Shown here piece after piece: positions 27,797-37,060 of a stretch of DNA of 64,000 nucleotides. Below the pieces are notes generated by a model. It searched no databases. It was not told the origin of the DNA and saw only the letters and a list, made by a program, of their open reading frames with translations. Made by a program: the position numbers and the translations under genes. The stretch comes from Roseivivax halodurans JCM 10272 (lineage in GTDB: Bacteria > Pseudomonadota > Alphaproteobacteria > Rhodobacterales > Rhodobacteraceae). Location: the NCBI RefSeq assembly GCF_000521785.1, contig NZ_JALZ01000004.1:164015-228014 (forward strand), in the 5' to 3' direction. The first letter of the stretch is position 1; the number at the start of each line of letters is the position of its first letter.

Positions 27797-29395
27797 TCAT
27801 CCGTATGCGGCCAGCATCTCCTTGAGATCGGCAAGCGTATTGGCCTCCTCCTTGGGCTTGTCGTGGCGCCAGCGGCTCATGCGCGGGAAGCGCAGCGCAA
27901 CGCCAGACTTGTGCCGCGGCGAGGCCTGGATCCCCTCGAAGGCGATCTCGAAGACATGCGTCGGCTTCACCTGCCGCACCGGGCCGTAGCGCTCGACGGT
28001 GTTCTTCCGCACCCAGGCGGTGATCTTGCGGAACTCGTCGTCGGTGAGGCCGGAATAGGCCTTGGTAAAGGGCACCAGCGCATCGCCGTCCCAGACCGCA
28101 AAGGTGAAGTCTGTGAAGAGGTTGGCCCGCCGGCCGGCGCCCTGCTGCGCGTAGATCATCACCGCATCGATGACGAGCGGGTCGAGCTTCCACTTCCACC
28201 AATCGCCCTTCTTACGCCCAGAGAGGTAGGGGCTGTCCTTGCGCTTGAGCATGACGCCCTCAGCCCGGAACTCCCGCGCCGTGGCGCGCTGGCGGGCGAG
28301 GACGTCCCAGTCTGCGAAATCGATCAGCGGCGAGCGCCGCAGTGGCGCATCCTCTGGCAGGGTCCCGATCAGCGTGTCGAGCCGTGCGCGCCGTTCGGCG
28401 AATGGCAGAGGGCGCAGATCCTCGCCGCCCTGCTCGAGAAGGTCGTAGCCGAGCATCAGCACCCGCGCCTCCGCGAGGAGCTTCTTCGGCACGGTCTTGC
28501 GTCCGATCCGCTGCTGGAGCATGGCGAACGGCATCGGCATGGCGGCCTCCGCGTCCCAGGCGGCGATCTCGCCGTCGATCACGGTGCCGTCCGGAAGGAA
28601 ATCCCGCGTCCGGGCGAATTCGGGGAAGCGGTCGGTCATCAGCTCTTCGCCACGGGACCAGACATGGTGGTCCCCGCCTCGCACCACGAGCTGGCCGCGG
28701 ATGCCGTCCCACTTCCACTCTGCGTTCCAATCCTTTGAAGTCCCTAAACTTTCCGGCGGGTCATCGAGCTGGTGGGCGAGGTAAAACGGGTAGGGGCGCG
28801 AGAGGTCCGCCTGCGGGTCGTGTTCCTCTATCAGCGAGCGGTAGGTCACGCCGTCCGGCGTCCATCCGCCCATCAGTTTCAGCGCCAGCGCGGCTTCGTC
28901 CTGTCCCGTCGCCTGAGCCAGCGCCCGCGTCATCAGCTTGCGCGAGACGCCGATGCGCCAGCCGCCGGTCAGCAGCTTGTTAAAAAGGAACCGCTCGGTC
29001 GCATCGAGCTGGTCCCAGGCCGCGACGATGCGGGTGCGGCGCTCCTCGATCTCCAGCGGCGCGAGGGCGCGCAGATGCTCGATCCAGTGGGCGAGCGGCT
29101 TGTCGGTCTCCGCCTCGGCGGGCGGCAGGACGAGCGCGATGGTCTCGGCAAGGTCGCCGACGATGGGATAGCTTTCCTCGAGCAGCCAGAGCGGGATGCC
29201 GGCGCGCTCGGCCGCCCATTCGCGCAGCTGCGTCGTCGTGACGGCCCGCTTCGGGCGGCGCCCCGAGAAGAGCGCGATGGTCCAGAGCTTGTCCTTGTCC
29301 GAAGCGGTCTCGAAGAACTGCGCGAGCGCTTTTGTCTTGACAGTGGTCTTCGTCGTCTGGTCGACGGCGGTGAAGAGAGCGGCAAAATCTTTCAT
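27797..29395 (-). CDS. ATP-dependent DNA ligase (ligase-associated repair module)
   Basis: This 532-residue DNA ligase seals nicks with ATP. Motif I is EWKWDGIRGQ with the adenylated Lys near residue 228. Downstream, DGEIAAWD (motif III), GVMLKRKDSPY (motif IV) and DWWKWKLDPL (motif V) are in order. The N-terminal FAALFTAVDQTTKTTVKTKALAQFF is the domain found in the bacterial ligases that travel with a metallo-beta-lactamase exonuclease. That exonuclease gene overlaps this one by 4 bases upstream. The Lhr-type helicase and PdeM-type phosphoesterase often found with the pair are not in the window. Confidence 0.93.
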   Translation of the reverse strand: MKDFAALFTAVDQTTKTTVKTKALAQFFETASDKDKLWTIALFSGRRPKRAVTTTQLREWAAERAGIPLWLLEESYPIVGDLAETIALVLPPAEAETDKPLAHWIEHLRALAPLEIEERRTRIVAAWDQLDATERFLFNKLLTGGWRIGVSRKLMTRALAQATGQDEAALALKLMGGWTPDGVTYRSLIEEHDPQADLSRPYPFYLAHQLDDPPESLGTSKDWNAEWKWDGIRGQLVVRGGDHHVWSRGEELMTDRFPEFARTRDFLPDGTVIDGEIAAWDAEAAMPMPFAMLQQRIGRKTVPKKLLAEARVLMLGYDLLEQGGEDLRPLPFAERRARLDTLIGTLPEDAPLRRSPLIDFADWDVLARQRATAREFRAEGVMLKRKDSPYLSGRKKGDWWKWKLDPLVIDAVMIYAQQGAGRRANLFTDFTFAVWDGDALVPFTKAYSGLTDDEFRKITAWVRKNTVERYGPVRQVKPTHVFEIAFEGIQASPRHKSGVALRFPRMSRWRHDKPKEEANTLADLKEMLAAYG

Positions 29396-30408
29396 GCGGC
29401 GTCCGTCACCACATCGTCATCCTCGTCGGTCCCGAACTCCGTCGGAACGACCTGCGCGTTCCAACCCTCGGAATTCAGCCACTTCGCGAAGATGTCGGTG
29501 TAACCATGCGTGACGTATATGTTTTCTGCGCCCGTCTCGCGGATCGCACCGATCAGCCCGTTCCAGTCCGCGTGGTCCGACATGACGAATCCGCGGTCGC
29601 CGGAGCGCCGCCGCCGCACTCCGCGGAGCCGCATCCACCCGCTCGCGAAGGCCGAGGAGGACGCACCGAACCGCCGCGCCCAGGGCGTTCCGAGAGCCGA
29701 TGGCGGCGCCAGGACGAGCGGACCGGCGAACGACTTGGCGTCGGTGTCGGGCAGGACCTGCCGTGTCTCCGGAAGCCGGTAGCCCTGCGCACGCAGGATC
29801 CCGTTCGTGCCCTCGACCGCGCCATGGGTGAGGATCGGGCCGATGCCCTCGTCGACGAGCGCGAGCAGCCGCTGCGCCTTGCCGAGCGAGTAGGCTCCGA
29901 GGATCGAGGCGCGGCCCTCTGCAGCGTTCCGAGCCCACCAGTCGTTGATCTCGGCCGCGACACTCGCCTGGCTTTCCCAGGTGAAGACGGGCAGGCCGAA
30001 GGTGCATTCGCTGATGAAGGAATGGCACATAACCGGCTCGAAATCCTCGCAGAACCCGTCCGCTTCGGTCTTGTAATCGCCGGAGACGACCCAGACCTCG
30101 CCGCCGACCTCGATACGGATCTGCGCAGAGCCCGGGATGTGGCCCGCGGGATGGAAGGACACGTTCGCGCCGCCGATCCTGCGCCGCTCCCCGTAGCGGA
30201 TCGTGTCGAGGTCGATCTCGCCCAGACGGTAGCGCATCACCGGGCCCGCAGCCTCCGTCGCGAGATAGCGGGAATGGCCCGCGCGGGCGTGGTCGGCATG
30301 GCCGTGGGTGATCAGCGCGCGATCCACCGGACGCCAGGGATCGACGAAGAAATCGCCTGCCGGGCAATAGATACCGCGATCGGTGAAGGTGAGGACGGGA
30401 TCGGACAT
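29392..30408 (-). CDS. Ligase-associated exonuclease, metallo-beta-lactamase/beta-CASP fold
   Basis: A 338-residue nuclease-like protein related to mRNA 3'-end processing and SNM1-type DNA repair nucleases. The metal motif ITHGHADHARAGH (HxHxDH) is near residue 35, followed by HPAGHIPGSAQI, SGDYKTE and ISECTFGLP, then MSDHADWNGL and YVTHGYTDIFAKWL in the C-terminal half. The ATG overlaps the ligase start region by ATGA, so the pair is cotranscribed, exonuclease first. It likely prepares DNA ends for the ligase. This pairing is established for the family; substrate is inferred. Confidence 0.9.
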   Translation of the reverse strand: MSDPVLTFTDRGIYCPAGDFFVDPWRPVDRALITHGHADHARAGHSRYLATEAAGPVMRYRLGEIDLDTIRYGERRRIGGANVSFHPAGHIPGSAQIRIEVGGEVWVVSGDYKTEADGFCEDFEPVMCHSFISECTFGLPVFTWESQASVAAEINDWWARNAAEGRASILGAYSLGKAQRLLALVDEGIGPILTHGAVEGTNGILRAQGYRLPETRQVLPDTDAKSFAGPLVLAPPSALGTPWARRFGASSSAFASGWMRLRGVRRRRSGDRGFVMSDHADWNGLIGAIRETGAENIYVTHGYTDIFAKWLNSEGWNAQVVPTEFGTDEDDDVVTDAA

Positions 30409-30451
30409 GATCCGCAGGATAGCGCGGGCGCGGGTCCGCGCCAGATCGGCG

Positions 30452-31420
30452 TCAGGCGCTTTCGGCGCGGGACCGCTCCTCGGCGCTGCGGGTGAAATGC
30501 GCCGCGATTGCCGAGGTGATCTGCGCGCGCACCGCCGGACGGTCCATGAGCACCTCGTGCTCTCCGCCCTCGATCACCTCGAGCCGGCCGCCCGGCCACT
30601 GCGCCATGCGCGCACGGATCCGCGGCACGTCGACGATCCGCTCGTTCGAGCCGACGAAGGTCACGCAAGGCACGTCGGGCGAGGGGCGGCGGGAGAGCAT
30701 CCAGCATTCCGCCAGGGCCTCGTGGAGCCAGCGCAACGAGGGTCCGCCGAGCTGCAGCTTGGGTTCGGCCTCGATGTGCCGGCGCATGTAGTCGTACATG
30801 TCGGTGTCGGTGGTGAGGAGATTGTCCTCGAAGGCCGCTTCCACCACGTAAGGGTCGGGCCGCGTTCCGGGCGCATAGAGATGGCCGAAGCCGATGCGCG
30901 AGCCGGACCATCCGAGCGCCCAGGCGAAGGGGCGCAGCTGCGGCGCGATGCGGATGCCCCACATCGGCCCGGTGAATGCGGCGGCGCGCACCGGAAGGCC
31001 CTGCATGAGAGCGCGCAGCCCGATCGCGCCACCCATGGAGTGGGCGATGAGAAAGAACGGCTCGGGAAGCTTCATCTCGCGCGCGGCCTCGACCATCGCC
31101 GCAACGTCCTTCTGGTAATCCAGAAAGGCGTTCACGTGGCCCGTCCGAAGGTCGGTCAGGAAGCGGTCGGACAGGCCCTGGCCGCGCCAGTCGATGGCAA
31201 GGGTGTGGAACCCGTGCGCTGCAAAATCGGCAGCCGTCCGGCCGTATTTCTCGACATATTCCGTGCGGCCCGGGAAGAGCAGGATGGTGCCTTTCGCCTC
31301 CTCCGGTCCGGGAAAGTGCGCAAGGCGGAGCCGGACCCCGTCCCGGGTTCGGGTCCAGACGGCATTCGTGCCGCCCGGGCCTTCTGCCAGTTCGTCGAGG
31401 AAGGGGGCCGGCTCGATCAT
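30452..31420 (-). CDS. Alpha/beta hydrolase, lysophospholipase (PldB-like)
   Basis: A 322-residue cytoplasmic serine hydrolase of the monoacylglycerol lipase/lysophospholipase L2 type. The nucleophile elbow AHSMGGAIGL is near residue 130, an FPGRTEYVEKYG oxyanion region is near 55, and the late Gly-Glu-His-Glu segment (EGGEHEVLMDRP) supplies the His. It follows the SCP2 gene with a one-base stop-start overlap (TGATG), so the two form an operon. Combined with an SCP2 lipid carrier, a lipid-turnover role is likely but not proven. Confidence 0.85.
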   Translation of the reverse strand: MIEPAPFLDELAEGPGGTNAVWTRTRDGVRLRLAHFPGPEEAKGTILLFPGRTEYVEKYGRTAADFAAHGFHTLAIDWRGQGLSDRFLTDLRTGHVNAFLDYQKDVAAMVEAAREMKLPEPFFLIAHSMGGAIGLRALMQGLPVRAAAFTGPMWGIRIAPQLRPFAWALGWSGSRIGFGHLYAPGTRPDPYVVEAAFEDNLLTTDTDMYDYMRRHIEAEPKLQLGGPSLRWLHEALAECWMLSRRPSPDVPCVTFVGSNERIVDVPRIRARMAQWPGGRLEVIEGGEHEVLMDRPAVRAQITSAIAAHFTRSAEERSRAESA

Positions 31421-31707
31421 CAGTTGAGGACCTGCGCGAGTTGCATCGCCTTGCCCATGTCGCCGTCGATGGCGAGCTTGCCCGACATGAAGGCCGACGT
31501 GGGATCAAGGTCGCCGTCGAGGATCTGCTTGAACGTATCGGCGTCCGCCTTCAGCGTCACATCCGCCTCGCCGTCGCCCTCGCGCGCGCCCTCGCTGTCG
31601 ACCACGAACGCGCCTTCGCCCTCGATGTCGAACTTGGCGGTGCCGTCGAAGCTCGACGTGTCCTTTTCGTTCATGGCCTTCACGGCCTGGCTCACAACTT
31701 CGCTCAT
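31420..31707 (-). CDS. SCP2 sterol-binding domain protein
   Basis: A 95-residue protein consisting of a single SCP2-like fold, which binds lipids in a hydrophobic cavity. The family pattern is visible in DSEGAREGDGEADVTLKADADTF and the closing LDPTSAFMSGKLAIDGDMGKAMQL. The ATG at 31707 has AGGAAAACGAGC before it. The frame opens further upstream, but that stretch contains the divergent promoter region. It is cotranscribed with the lysophospholipase-like gene and divergent from the TPR gene across 70 bases. Confidence 0.88.
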   Translation of the reverse strand: MSEVVSQAVKAMNEKDTSSFDGTAKFDIEGEGAFVVDSEGAREGDGEADVTLKADADTFKQILDGDLDPTSAFMSGKLAIDGDMGKAMQLAQVLN

Positions 31708-31777
31708 GCTCGTTTTCCTCCGATTAATCGCGCGACGGGTAGCATTCCCCGACACGCACGCTAAACTCACCGGCACA

Positions 31778-32353
31778 ATGAGCATGACATCTCTCACTTT
31801 CAAATCTATCGTGACGGCACTGTCGCTGACGGTCGGGTTTTCCATACCTGGCGCCTCTCCGGCGCAGCCCGGAACGGAGAGATCGGACGAGTTGCTGAAG
31901 CGTCTCGCCGGCGCCGAGGATCATGTCGCGGCGGACAAGGCCGAGCGGGAATTGCGTCTCGAATGGTCGAGATCCGGATCGGCGGCGATGGACCTGCTGC
32001 TCAAGCGCGGCCGCGATGCGCTGGAGGTGAACCAGCCCGAGAAGGCGATCGAGCACCTGACCGCGTTGACCGACCATGCGCCGGGCTTTGCCGAAGGGTG
32101 GTTCTCGCTCGCCACCGCGTATTATGTCGAAGAGATGTACGGCCCCGCGGCCTATGCTCTCGAACACGTGCTGGCGCTCAACCCCGACCATTTCGGGGCG
32201 CTACAGGGATTGGGGGCGATCTACGATCATCTCGAGATGCCGAAGAAGGCCCACGAGGCCTATGCGCGCGCGGCCGAGATCCGGCCGCATGACGAAGATC
32301 TGACCGCCGCGATCGAAAGGCTCGATCGCGAGGCCACCGGCTTCGACCTCTGA
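31778..32353 (+). CDS. Exported tetratricopeptide-repeat protein
   Basis: A 191-residue protein with a signal peptide (about residues 8-30, ending PGASPAQ) and about three TPR units. PEKAIEHLTALTDHAPGFAEGWFSLATAYY, then EHVLALNPDHFGALQGLGAIYDHLEMP and KKAHEAYARAAEIRPHDEDL give the classic W/L/G/Y/A/P spacing. It probably works in the periplasm as a protein-protein scaffold. ATG 31778 and 31784 are both possible; neither has a clear ribosome site. A much longer frame upstream (to 30383) runs antisense to the hydrolase and SCP2 genes and is not coding. The helicase gene follows after 34 bases. Confidence 0.8.
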   Translation: MSMTSLTFKSIVTALSLTVGFSIPGASPAQPGTERSDELLKRLAGAEDHVAADKAERELRLEWSRSGSAAMDLLLKRGRDALEVNQPEKAIEHLTALTDHAPGFAEGWFSLATAYYVEEMYGPAAYALEHVLALNPDHFGALQGLGAIYDHLEMPKKAHEAYARAAEIRPHDEDLTAAIERLDREATGFDL

Positions 32354-32387
32354 AGCCCGGGCGGATCGGCACTTAAGAAGGCACTCC

Positions 32388-35300
32388 ATGTCAGACCGTG
32401 CGCGGGTGGCGGCCGTTCTCGGCCCGACCAATACGGGCAAGACCCATTACGCCATCGACCGCATGCTGGGCTATCGCACCGGCATGATCGGGCTGCCGTT
32501 GCGGCTGCTCGCCCGCGAGGTCTACGACAAGATCGTGCGGGCACGCGGACCCTCGGTCGTCGCGCTCATCACCGGCGAGGAACGGATCGTTCCGCCGCGC
32601 GCGGCCTACTGGGTCTGCACCGTCGAGGCGATGCCCGAGGGGATGGGCTGCGATTTCGTCGCCATCGACGAGATCCAGCTCTGCGCCGACCCAGAGCGGG
32701 GCCACGTCTTCACCGACCGGCTCCTGCGGATGCGGGGCCTCAGGGAGACGCTCTTCATGGGTGCCGACACGATGCGGGGCCCGATCGGCGCGCTTGTGCC
32801 CGGCGTGGAATTCGTGCGGCGCGATCGGATGAGTCAGCTCTCCTACATGGGCAGCCGCAAGATCAACAAGCTACGCGCGCGCACCGCCATCGTCGGTTTT
32901 TCGATCGAGAACGTCTACGCCACGGCGGAACTGCTGCGGCGGCAGAAGGGCGGCGCGGCGGTGGTGATGGGCGCGCTCAGCCCGCGGACGCGGAACGCAC
33001 AGGTCGAGCTCTACCAGAACGGCGAGGTCGACTACCTCGTCGCCACCGACGCGATCGGCATGGGTCTGAACCTCGACATCGATCATGTGGCGTTCTCGTC
33101 GCTGTCGAAATTCGACGGGCGTCGGATGCGTCCGCTGATGCCCAACGAGCTGGCGCAGATTGCCGGGCGCGCGGGACGGGGCATGTCGGACGGCACGTTC
33201 GGCGTGACGGGCGAGGCGCCCGAGCTCGACGAGGACGTGGCGCAGGCAATCGTCGATCACCGTTTCACGCCGCTGAGAAAGCTCAACTGGCGCAATCCCG
33301 ATCTCAATTTCGGCAGCGTCGAGCGGCTGATCTCCTCCCTGGAACGGCCGCCGAACGACGAGCGGCTCACAAAGGCCCGCGAGGCGGACGATCTCGGCGC
33401 GCTGAAGATGCTCTCGCGGGATGCCGAGGTCACGGCGCGTGCCTCGGACGTCGCGTCGGTGCGGCTGTTGTGGGACGTGTGCCGCATTCCCGATTTCCGC
33501 GGCATCAGTCGCGCGGAACACGCGGGGCTGCTGCAAGTTATCTACGGATACCTGCACCAGAGCGGGGTGATCCCCGACGATTTCCTCGCCCGGCAGGTGA
33601 AGCGGATCGACCGGACCGACGGCGACATCGACACGCTGTCAAAACGGTTGGCGTTTATCCGCACATGGACCTACGTGGCTCAGCGCAAGGGCTGGGTCCG
33701 GGACGAAACGGATTGGCGGGATCAGACCCGCGCGGTAGAAGACAGGCTGTCGGACGCGCTCCACGAGCGGCTGACGCAAAGATTCGTTGATCGGCGGACG
33801 AGCGTGCTCCTTCGCCGGTTGAAGCAAAAGGAGGCCCTTTTGGCCGAAGTGAACGACAAGGGCGAGGTTACGGTCGAGGGCGAATTCGTCGGCCGGCTCG
33901 AAGGTTTCCGGTTCCGCCAGGACAAGGATGCGCAGGGACAGGAGGCCAAAACCCTCCGCTCTGCATCACTGCAGGCGCTGGCGCCGCAGTTCCATCTGCG
34001 GGCGGACCGGTTCTACAACGCACCCGATACCGAGATCGATTTCACCGAGCAGGGTGGCCTCATGTGGGGCGACCAGGCGGTGGGCAAGCTGACCGCCGGC
34101 GACGATCCCCTTAAACCGCGGATCACCTCCTTCGTCGACGAAGAGGCGGGTCCCGACGTCCAGCAGAAGGTCGAACGGCGCCTCCAGCATTTCATCGACC
34201 GGAAGATCGCCGCGCTCTTCGAGCCTCTGGTGAACATCCAGAAGGACGAGACGCTGACCGGCCTCGCGAAAGGCTTCGGCTTCCGCATGGTCGAGGCGAT
34301 GGGCGTGATCCCGCGCGGCCAGGTGGCCGACGAGGTGAAGGCGCTCGATCAGGACTCGCGCGGCGCCCTGCGCAAGCACGGTATCCGCTTCGGCCAGTTC
34401 ACGATCTTCATGCCGCTTCTCCTGAAGCCGGCGCCGACGCGCCTGCGCCTGGTGCTCTGGTCGCTGGCGAACGGGCTTGACACCTTTCCCGAGGCGCCGC
34501 CGCCGGGGCTCGTGACGGTCCCCGAGAGCTCGGGCATGCCGAACGATCAATATGCGATCATGGGCTACCGCAAGGCCGGTGCGCGGGCGATCCGCATCGA
34601 CATGCTCGAACGGCTTGCCGACATGATCCGGGCGGAGGACACGCGCGGCGGCTTCGAGGCCAAGGCGGACATGTTGTCGATCACCGGCCTCACGCTCGAG
34701 CAGTTCGCCGACCTGATGCAGGGTCTCGGCTACCGGGCTGAGAAGGGCGAGCGCGAGAAGGTCAAGGCCGTCGATCAGACCGTGCCGACCGACGAAGGCG
34801 CGGCGCACGAGGCGGACGTGCCCTCGGTCGCCTCCGAGGTCGAGGAAGAGGCGGCGGAGCCGCAGCCCGGCGACGAGAGCCCCGACGCGCCCGACGGGCC
34901 CGTCTTTGACGCCGCGCAGGACGTCGAAGCCGGAGCGATCACGTCGCAACCCGAAATCGAGCCGACCGAGGAGCCCGAGGCCCCGTCGGTTGCCGAAGCG
35001 ACCGAGATGCCCGATGGCGGTCTCGCCCCCGTCGCCGAGGAACCGAGCGACCAGCCTCCCGAGGATCCGATTGCCGAAGTCTCCGAAGAGGACACGCCGA
35101 TCGGCACGCCTCCCGACGCCGATCTCGCCGGGCCGGAGACGGAAAGCTACTACGTCTTCACCTGGGCCGGAAACCGCGGGGGCAACCGTGGTCGGCAGGG
35201 TCAGGGTCAGCCGCGGGGCGGACGCCAGGACGCGCGCGGCAAGGGCGGCCCCAAGGGTCGTGGCAAAGGCGGTCCGAAGGGCGGCGGCAAGCCGCAGCAT

Positions 35301-35408
35301 GCCAAGGACGGTCCCAAGAGCCACGAGGCCAGGCCGCAGAAGAAAGACCGCATCGACCCGGACAATCCCTTCGCCGCGGCGCTGATGGGGTTCAAGGACA
35401 AGTCGTAG
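32388..35408 (+). CDS. SUV3-like superfamily II helicase with long low-complexity tail
   Basis: A 1006-residue helicase resembling mitochondrial SUV3 RNA helicases. Walker A is GPTNTGKT near residue 11, motif II is DEIQ near residue 90, and motif VI is QIAGRAGRG near 260. The SUV3 C-terminal domain lies around residues 600-770. From about residue 790 the sequence becomes an acidic Glu/Pro/Ala-rich linker. It ends in a Gly/Lys/Arg-rich tail with repeated KGGPKG-type units (about residues 930-985) that could bind RNA. It is followed by an S4 protein, ferredoxin and carD, a neighbourhood I know from other alphaproteobacteria. Role in RNA turnover is inferred. Confidence 0.85.
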   Translation: MSDRARVAAVLGPTNTGKTHYAIDRMLGYRTGMIGLPLRLLAREVYDKIVRARGPSVVALITGEERIVPPRAAYWVCTVEAMPEGMGCDFVAIDEIQLCADPERGHVFTDRLLRMRGLRETLFMGADTMRGPIGALVPGVEFVRRDRMSQLSYMGSRKINKLRARTAIVGFSIENVYATAELLRRQKGGAAVVMGALSPRTRNAQVELYQNGEVDYLVATDAIGMGLNLDIDHVAFSSLSKFDGRRMRPLMPNELAQIAGRAGRGMSDGTFGVTGEAPELDEDVAQAIVDHRFTPLRKLNWRNPDLNFGSVERLISSLERPPNDERLTKAREADDLGALKMLSRDAEVTARASDVASVRLLWDVCRIPDFRGISRAEHAGLLQVIYGYLHQSGVIPDDFLARQVKRIDRTDGDIDTLSKRLAFIRTWTYVAQRKGWVRDETDWRDQTRAVEDRLSDALHERLTQRFVDRRTSVLLRRLKQKEALLAEVNDKGEVTVEGEFVGRLEGFRFRQDKDAQGQEAKTLRSASLQALAPQFHLRADRFYNAPDTEIDFTEQGGLMWGDQAVGKLTAGDDPLKPRITSFVDEEAGPDVQQKVERRLQHFIDRKIAALFEPLVNIQKDETLTGLAKGFGFRMVEAMGVIPRGQVADEVKALDQDSRGALRKHGIRFGQFTIFMPLLLKPAPTRLRLVLWSLANGLDTFPEAPPPGLVTVPESSGMPNDQYAIMGYRKAGARAIRIDMLERLADMIRAEDTRGGFEAKADMLSITGLTLEQFADLMQGLGYRAEKGEREKVKAVDQTVPTDEGAAHEADVPSVASEVEEEAAEPQPGDESPDAPDGPVFDAAQDVEAGAITSQPEIEPTEEPEAPSVAEATEMPDGGLAPVAEEPSDQPPEDPIAEVSEEDTPIGTPPDADLAGPETESYYVFTWAGNRGGNRGRQGQGQPRGGRQDARGKGGPKGRGKGGPKGGGKPQHAKDGPKSHEARPQKKDRIDPDNPFAAALMGFKDKS

Positions 35409-35813
35409 GTGGCGGACGTCCTGCAAGGCGCTCCCGCGAAGCTGCGGGTCGACAAGTGGCTGTGGCAGGCGCGGTTCTTCAAGACCCGGAGCCTTGCCGC
35501 AAAAGTCGTGACAGGTGGTGCGGTTCGCTTGAACGGAACCCGCATCGCGAAGCCGTCGGTTGCGGTGGGGGAGGGTGACGTGCTCACCTTTCCCCAGGCG
35601 CACGACGTAAGGGTCGTCAGGATCGTCGCGCTCGGCGAACGGCGCGGTCCGGCCCCCGAGGCACGGGCGCTCTACGACGATCTCGCGCCACCGCAGGCCC
35701 GCGCTCCGGAGCCCGGAAAACCGAAAGTCGAGGCCGGCGGGCGACCCACCAAAAAGGCGCGGCGCGAGCTCGACAAGACGCTCGACCGGAGCCGGGGAGA
35801 TACGCTTGATTGA
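35409..35813 (+). CDS. S4-domain RNA-binding protein (Hsp15/HslR-like)
   Basis: A 134-residue protein with an S4 domain at residues 11-75 ([23 protein letters not shown] then [21 protein letters not shown]), as in heat-shock protein Hsp15. Hsp15 recycles free 50S subunits carrying nascent chains. The C-terminal third is Pro/Lys/Arg-rich. The GTG start immediately follows the helicase stop codon (TAG-GTG), so translation is coupled; no ATG lies nearby. This coupling with an RNA helicase supports a role in RNA or ribosome handling. Confidence 0.85.
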   Translation: MADVLQGAPAKLRVDKWLWQARFFKTRSLAAKVVTGGAVRLNGTRIAKPSVAVGEGDVLTFPQAHDVRVVRIVALGERRGPAPEARALYDDLAPPQARAPEPGKPKVEAGGRPTKKARRELDKTLDRSRGDTLD

Positions 35814-35863
35814 GCCCCACGCTTGGTCTAGCTGTCGCCCAACACGGACAGGATGAACTGACA

Positions 35864-36202
35864 ATGACCTACGTCGTCACCGATAACTGCATCGCCTGCA
35901 AATACACCGACTGCGTCGAGGTCTGTCCGGTGGATTGCTTCTACGAGGGCGAGAACATGCTGGTGATCCATCCCGACGAATGCATCGATTGCGGTGTCTG
36001 CGAGCCGGAATGCCCCGCGGATGCAATCCGTCCCGACACGGAACCGGATGCCGAGCAATGGGTCGAATTCAACCGGAAGTATTCCGAAAAGTGGCCCGTC
36101 ATCGTCACCAAGAAGGATCCTTTGCCCGAAGCGGAAGCAAAGGACGGTGAAACCGGCAAACTGGAGAAGTACTTCTCGGAAGAGGCCGGGGAGGGCGGCT
36201 GA
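35864..36202 (+). CDS. fdxA: Seven-iron ferredoxin
   Basis: A 112-residue 7Fe ferredoxin carrying one [3Fe-4S] and one [4Fe-4S] cluster. The first cluster motif is [20 protein letters not shown] and the second [16 protein letters not shown]. The C-terminal [22 protein letters not shown] extension is the typical alphaproteobacterial FdxA tail. Start ATG 35864 follows CAGGA by 10 bases. It lies 50 bases after the S4 gene. It acts as a soluble electron carrier; its partner is not encoded here. Confidence 0.95.
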   Translation: MTYVVTDNCIACKYTDCVEVCPVDCFYEGENMLVIHPDECIDCGVCEPECPADAIRPDTEPDAEQWVEFNRKYSEKWPVIVTKKDPLPEAEAKDGETGKLEKYFSEEAGEGG

Positions 36203-36283
36203 CGCGATTCGCGCAGTTTGTCATCCCGCTGCATTGGATTGAGCCCCCAAGGCTCTGATTTGAAACGGGAATACGAAGTAGTT

Positions 36284-36307
36284 GGGTGGGATCTGGAAAT
36301 CCCGCCC
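36284..36307. repeat. Hairpin in the fdxA-carD spacer
   Basis: GGGTGGGAT (36284-36292) pairs with ATCCCGCCC (36299-36307), with one G-U pair and a 6-base loop. No T run follows, so it may be a transcript-processing or weak termination element after fdxA, or part of the carD promoter region. Confidence 0.4.
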
Positions 36308-36483
36308 TAAAAGTGCTATGTTTCCGTTACAAATGAATACGTCGCGTGCATACCAGCTCCGGGCCGAGCCGACCCGGACAGTCTATTCCTGACGGACAAG
36401 TTGAGATGAGCGGAAATCGAGGTTTCCGGTCATCTTTCGTGTCGCCAGATGCACCCGCCGCGCGAGCTGTCGAGGAAGCCTGC

Positions 36484-36993
36484 ATGACCAAAGCCAAGAA
36501 GTCCGAGTTTCATCCCAACGACTACGTCGTGTATCCCGCGCATGGCGTGGGTCAGATCATGTCGATCGAGGAGCAGGAAGTGGCGGGCATCACGCTCGAG
36601 CTCTTCGTCATCTCCTTCGAGAAGGACAAGATGACCCTTCGCGTGCCGACGCACAAGGCCTCGGAAGTGGGAATGAGGTCGCTGTCGACCCCCGACGTCG
36701 TGAGCGAGGCGATGAAGACCCTCAAGGGCAAGGCCAAGGTCAAGAAGGCCATGTGGTCGCGCCGCGCTCAGGAATACGAGCAGAAGATCAACTCGGGCGA
36801 TCTGATCGCCATCGCCGAGGTCGTGCGCGACCTCCACCGTGCGGACGATCAGCGCGAGCAGAGCTACTCCGAGCGTCAGCTCTACGAGGCCGCGCTCGAG
36901 CGTCTGACCCGCGAAGTCGCCGCCGTGACCGGCGGTGACGAGGTCGCCGCCGCCAAGCAGGTCGACGAGGTCCTGGTGTCGCGCGCCGCCTGA
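36484..36993 (+). CDS. carD: CarD family transcriptional regulator (CdnL)
   Basis: A 169-residue protein that binds RNA polymerase beta and stabilises open complexes, mainly at rRNA and growth promoters. The N-terminal RNAP-interacting Tudor-like domain reads FHPNDYVVYPAHGVGQIMSIEEQEVAG, and the helical DNA-binding part follows (KKAMWSRRAQEYEQKINSGDLIAIAEVVRDLHR). ATG 36484 has GAGGAAG about 7 bases upstream. The gene has a 281-base upstream spacer and a very clear terminator downstream, so it is probably monocistronic. Confidence 0.93.
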   Translation: MTKAKKSEFHPNDYVVYPAHGVGQIMSIEEQEVAGITLELFVISFEKDKMTLRVPTHKASEVGMRSLSTPDVVSEAMKTLKGKAKVKKAMWSRRAQEYEQKINSGDLIAIAEVVRDLHRADDQREQSYSERQLYEAALERLTREVAAVTGGDEVAAAKQVDEVLVSRAA

Positions 36994-37018
36994 GGGCGCG
37001 TCGCGCCTGAGAATTCGA

Positions 37019-37051
37019 AGCCCCCGCAGCCAAGGCTGACGGGGGCTTTTT
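37019..37051 (+). terminator. Rho-independent terminator after carD
   Basis: AGCCCCCG (37019-37026) pairs with CGGGGGCT (37040-37047). The loop contains a second small pairing, AGCC/GGCT, and five T follow (37047-37051). It also lies just beyond the 3' end of the convergent Kef gene. Confidence 0.88.
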
Positions 37052-37060
37052 CATGCCGGG

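Noticed and set aside
30383..31777. N-terminal extension of the TPR frame
   Set aside because: It lies antisense to the lysophospholipase and SCP2 genes; the signal peptide starts only at 31778.
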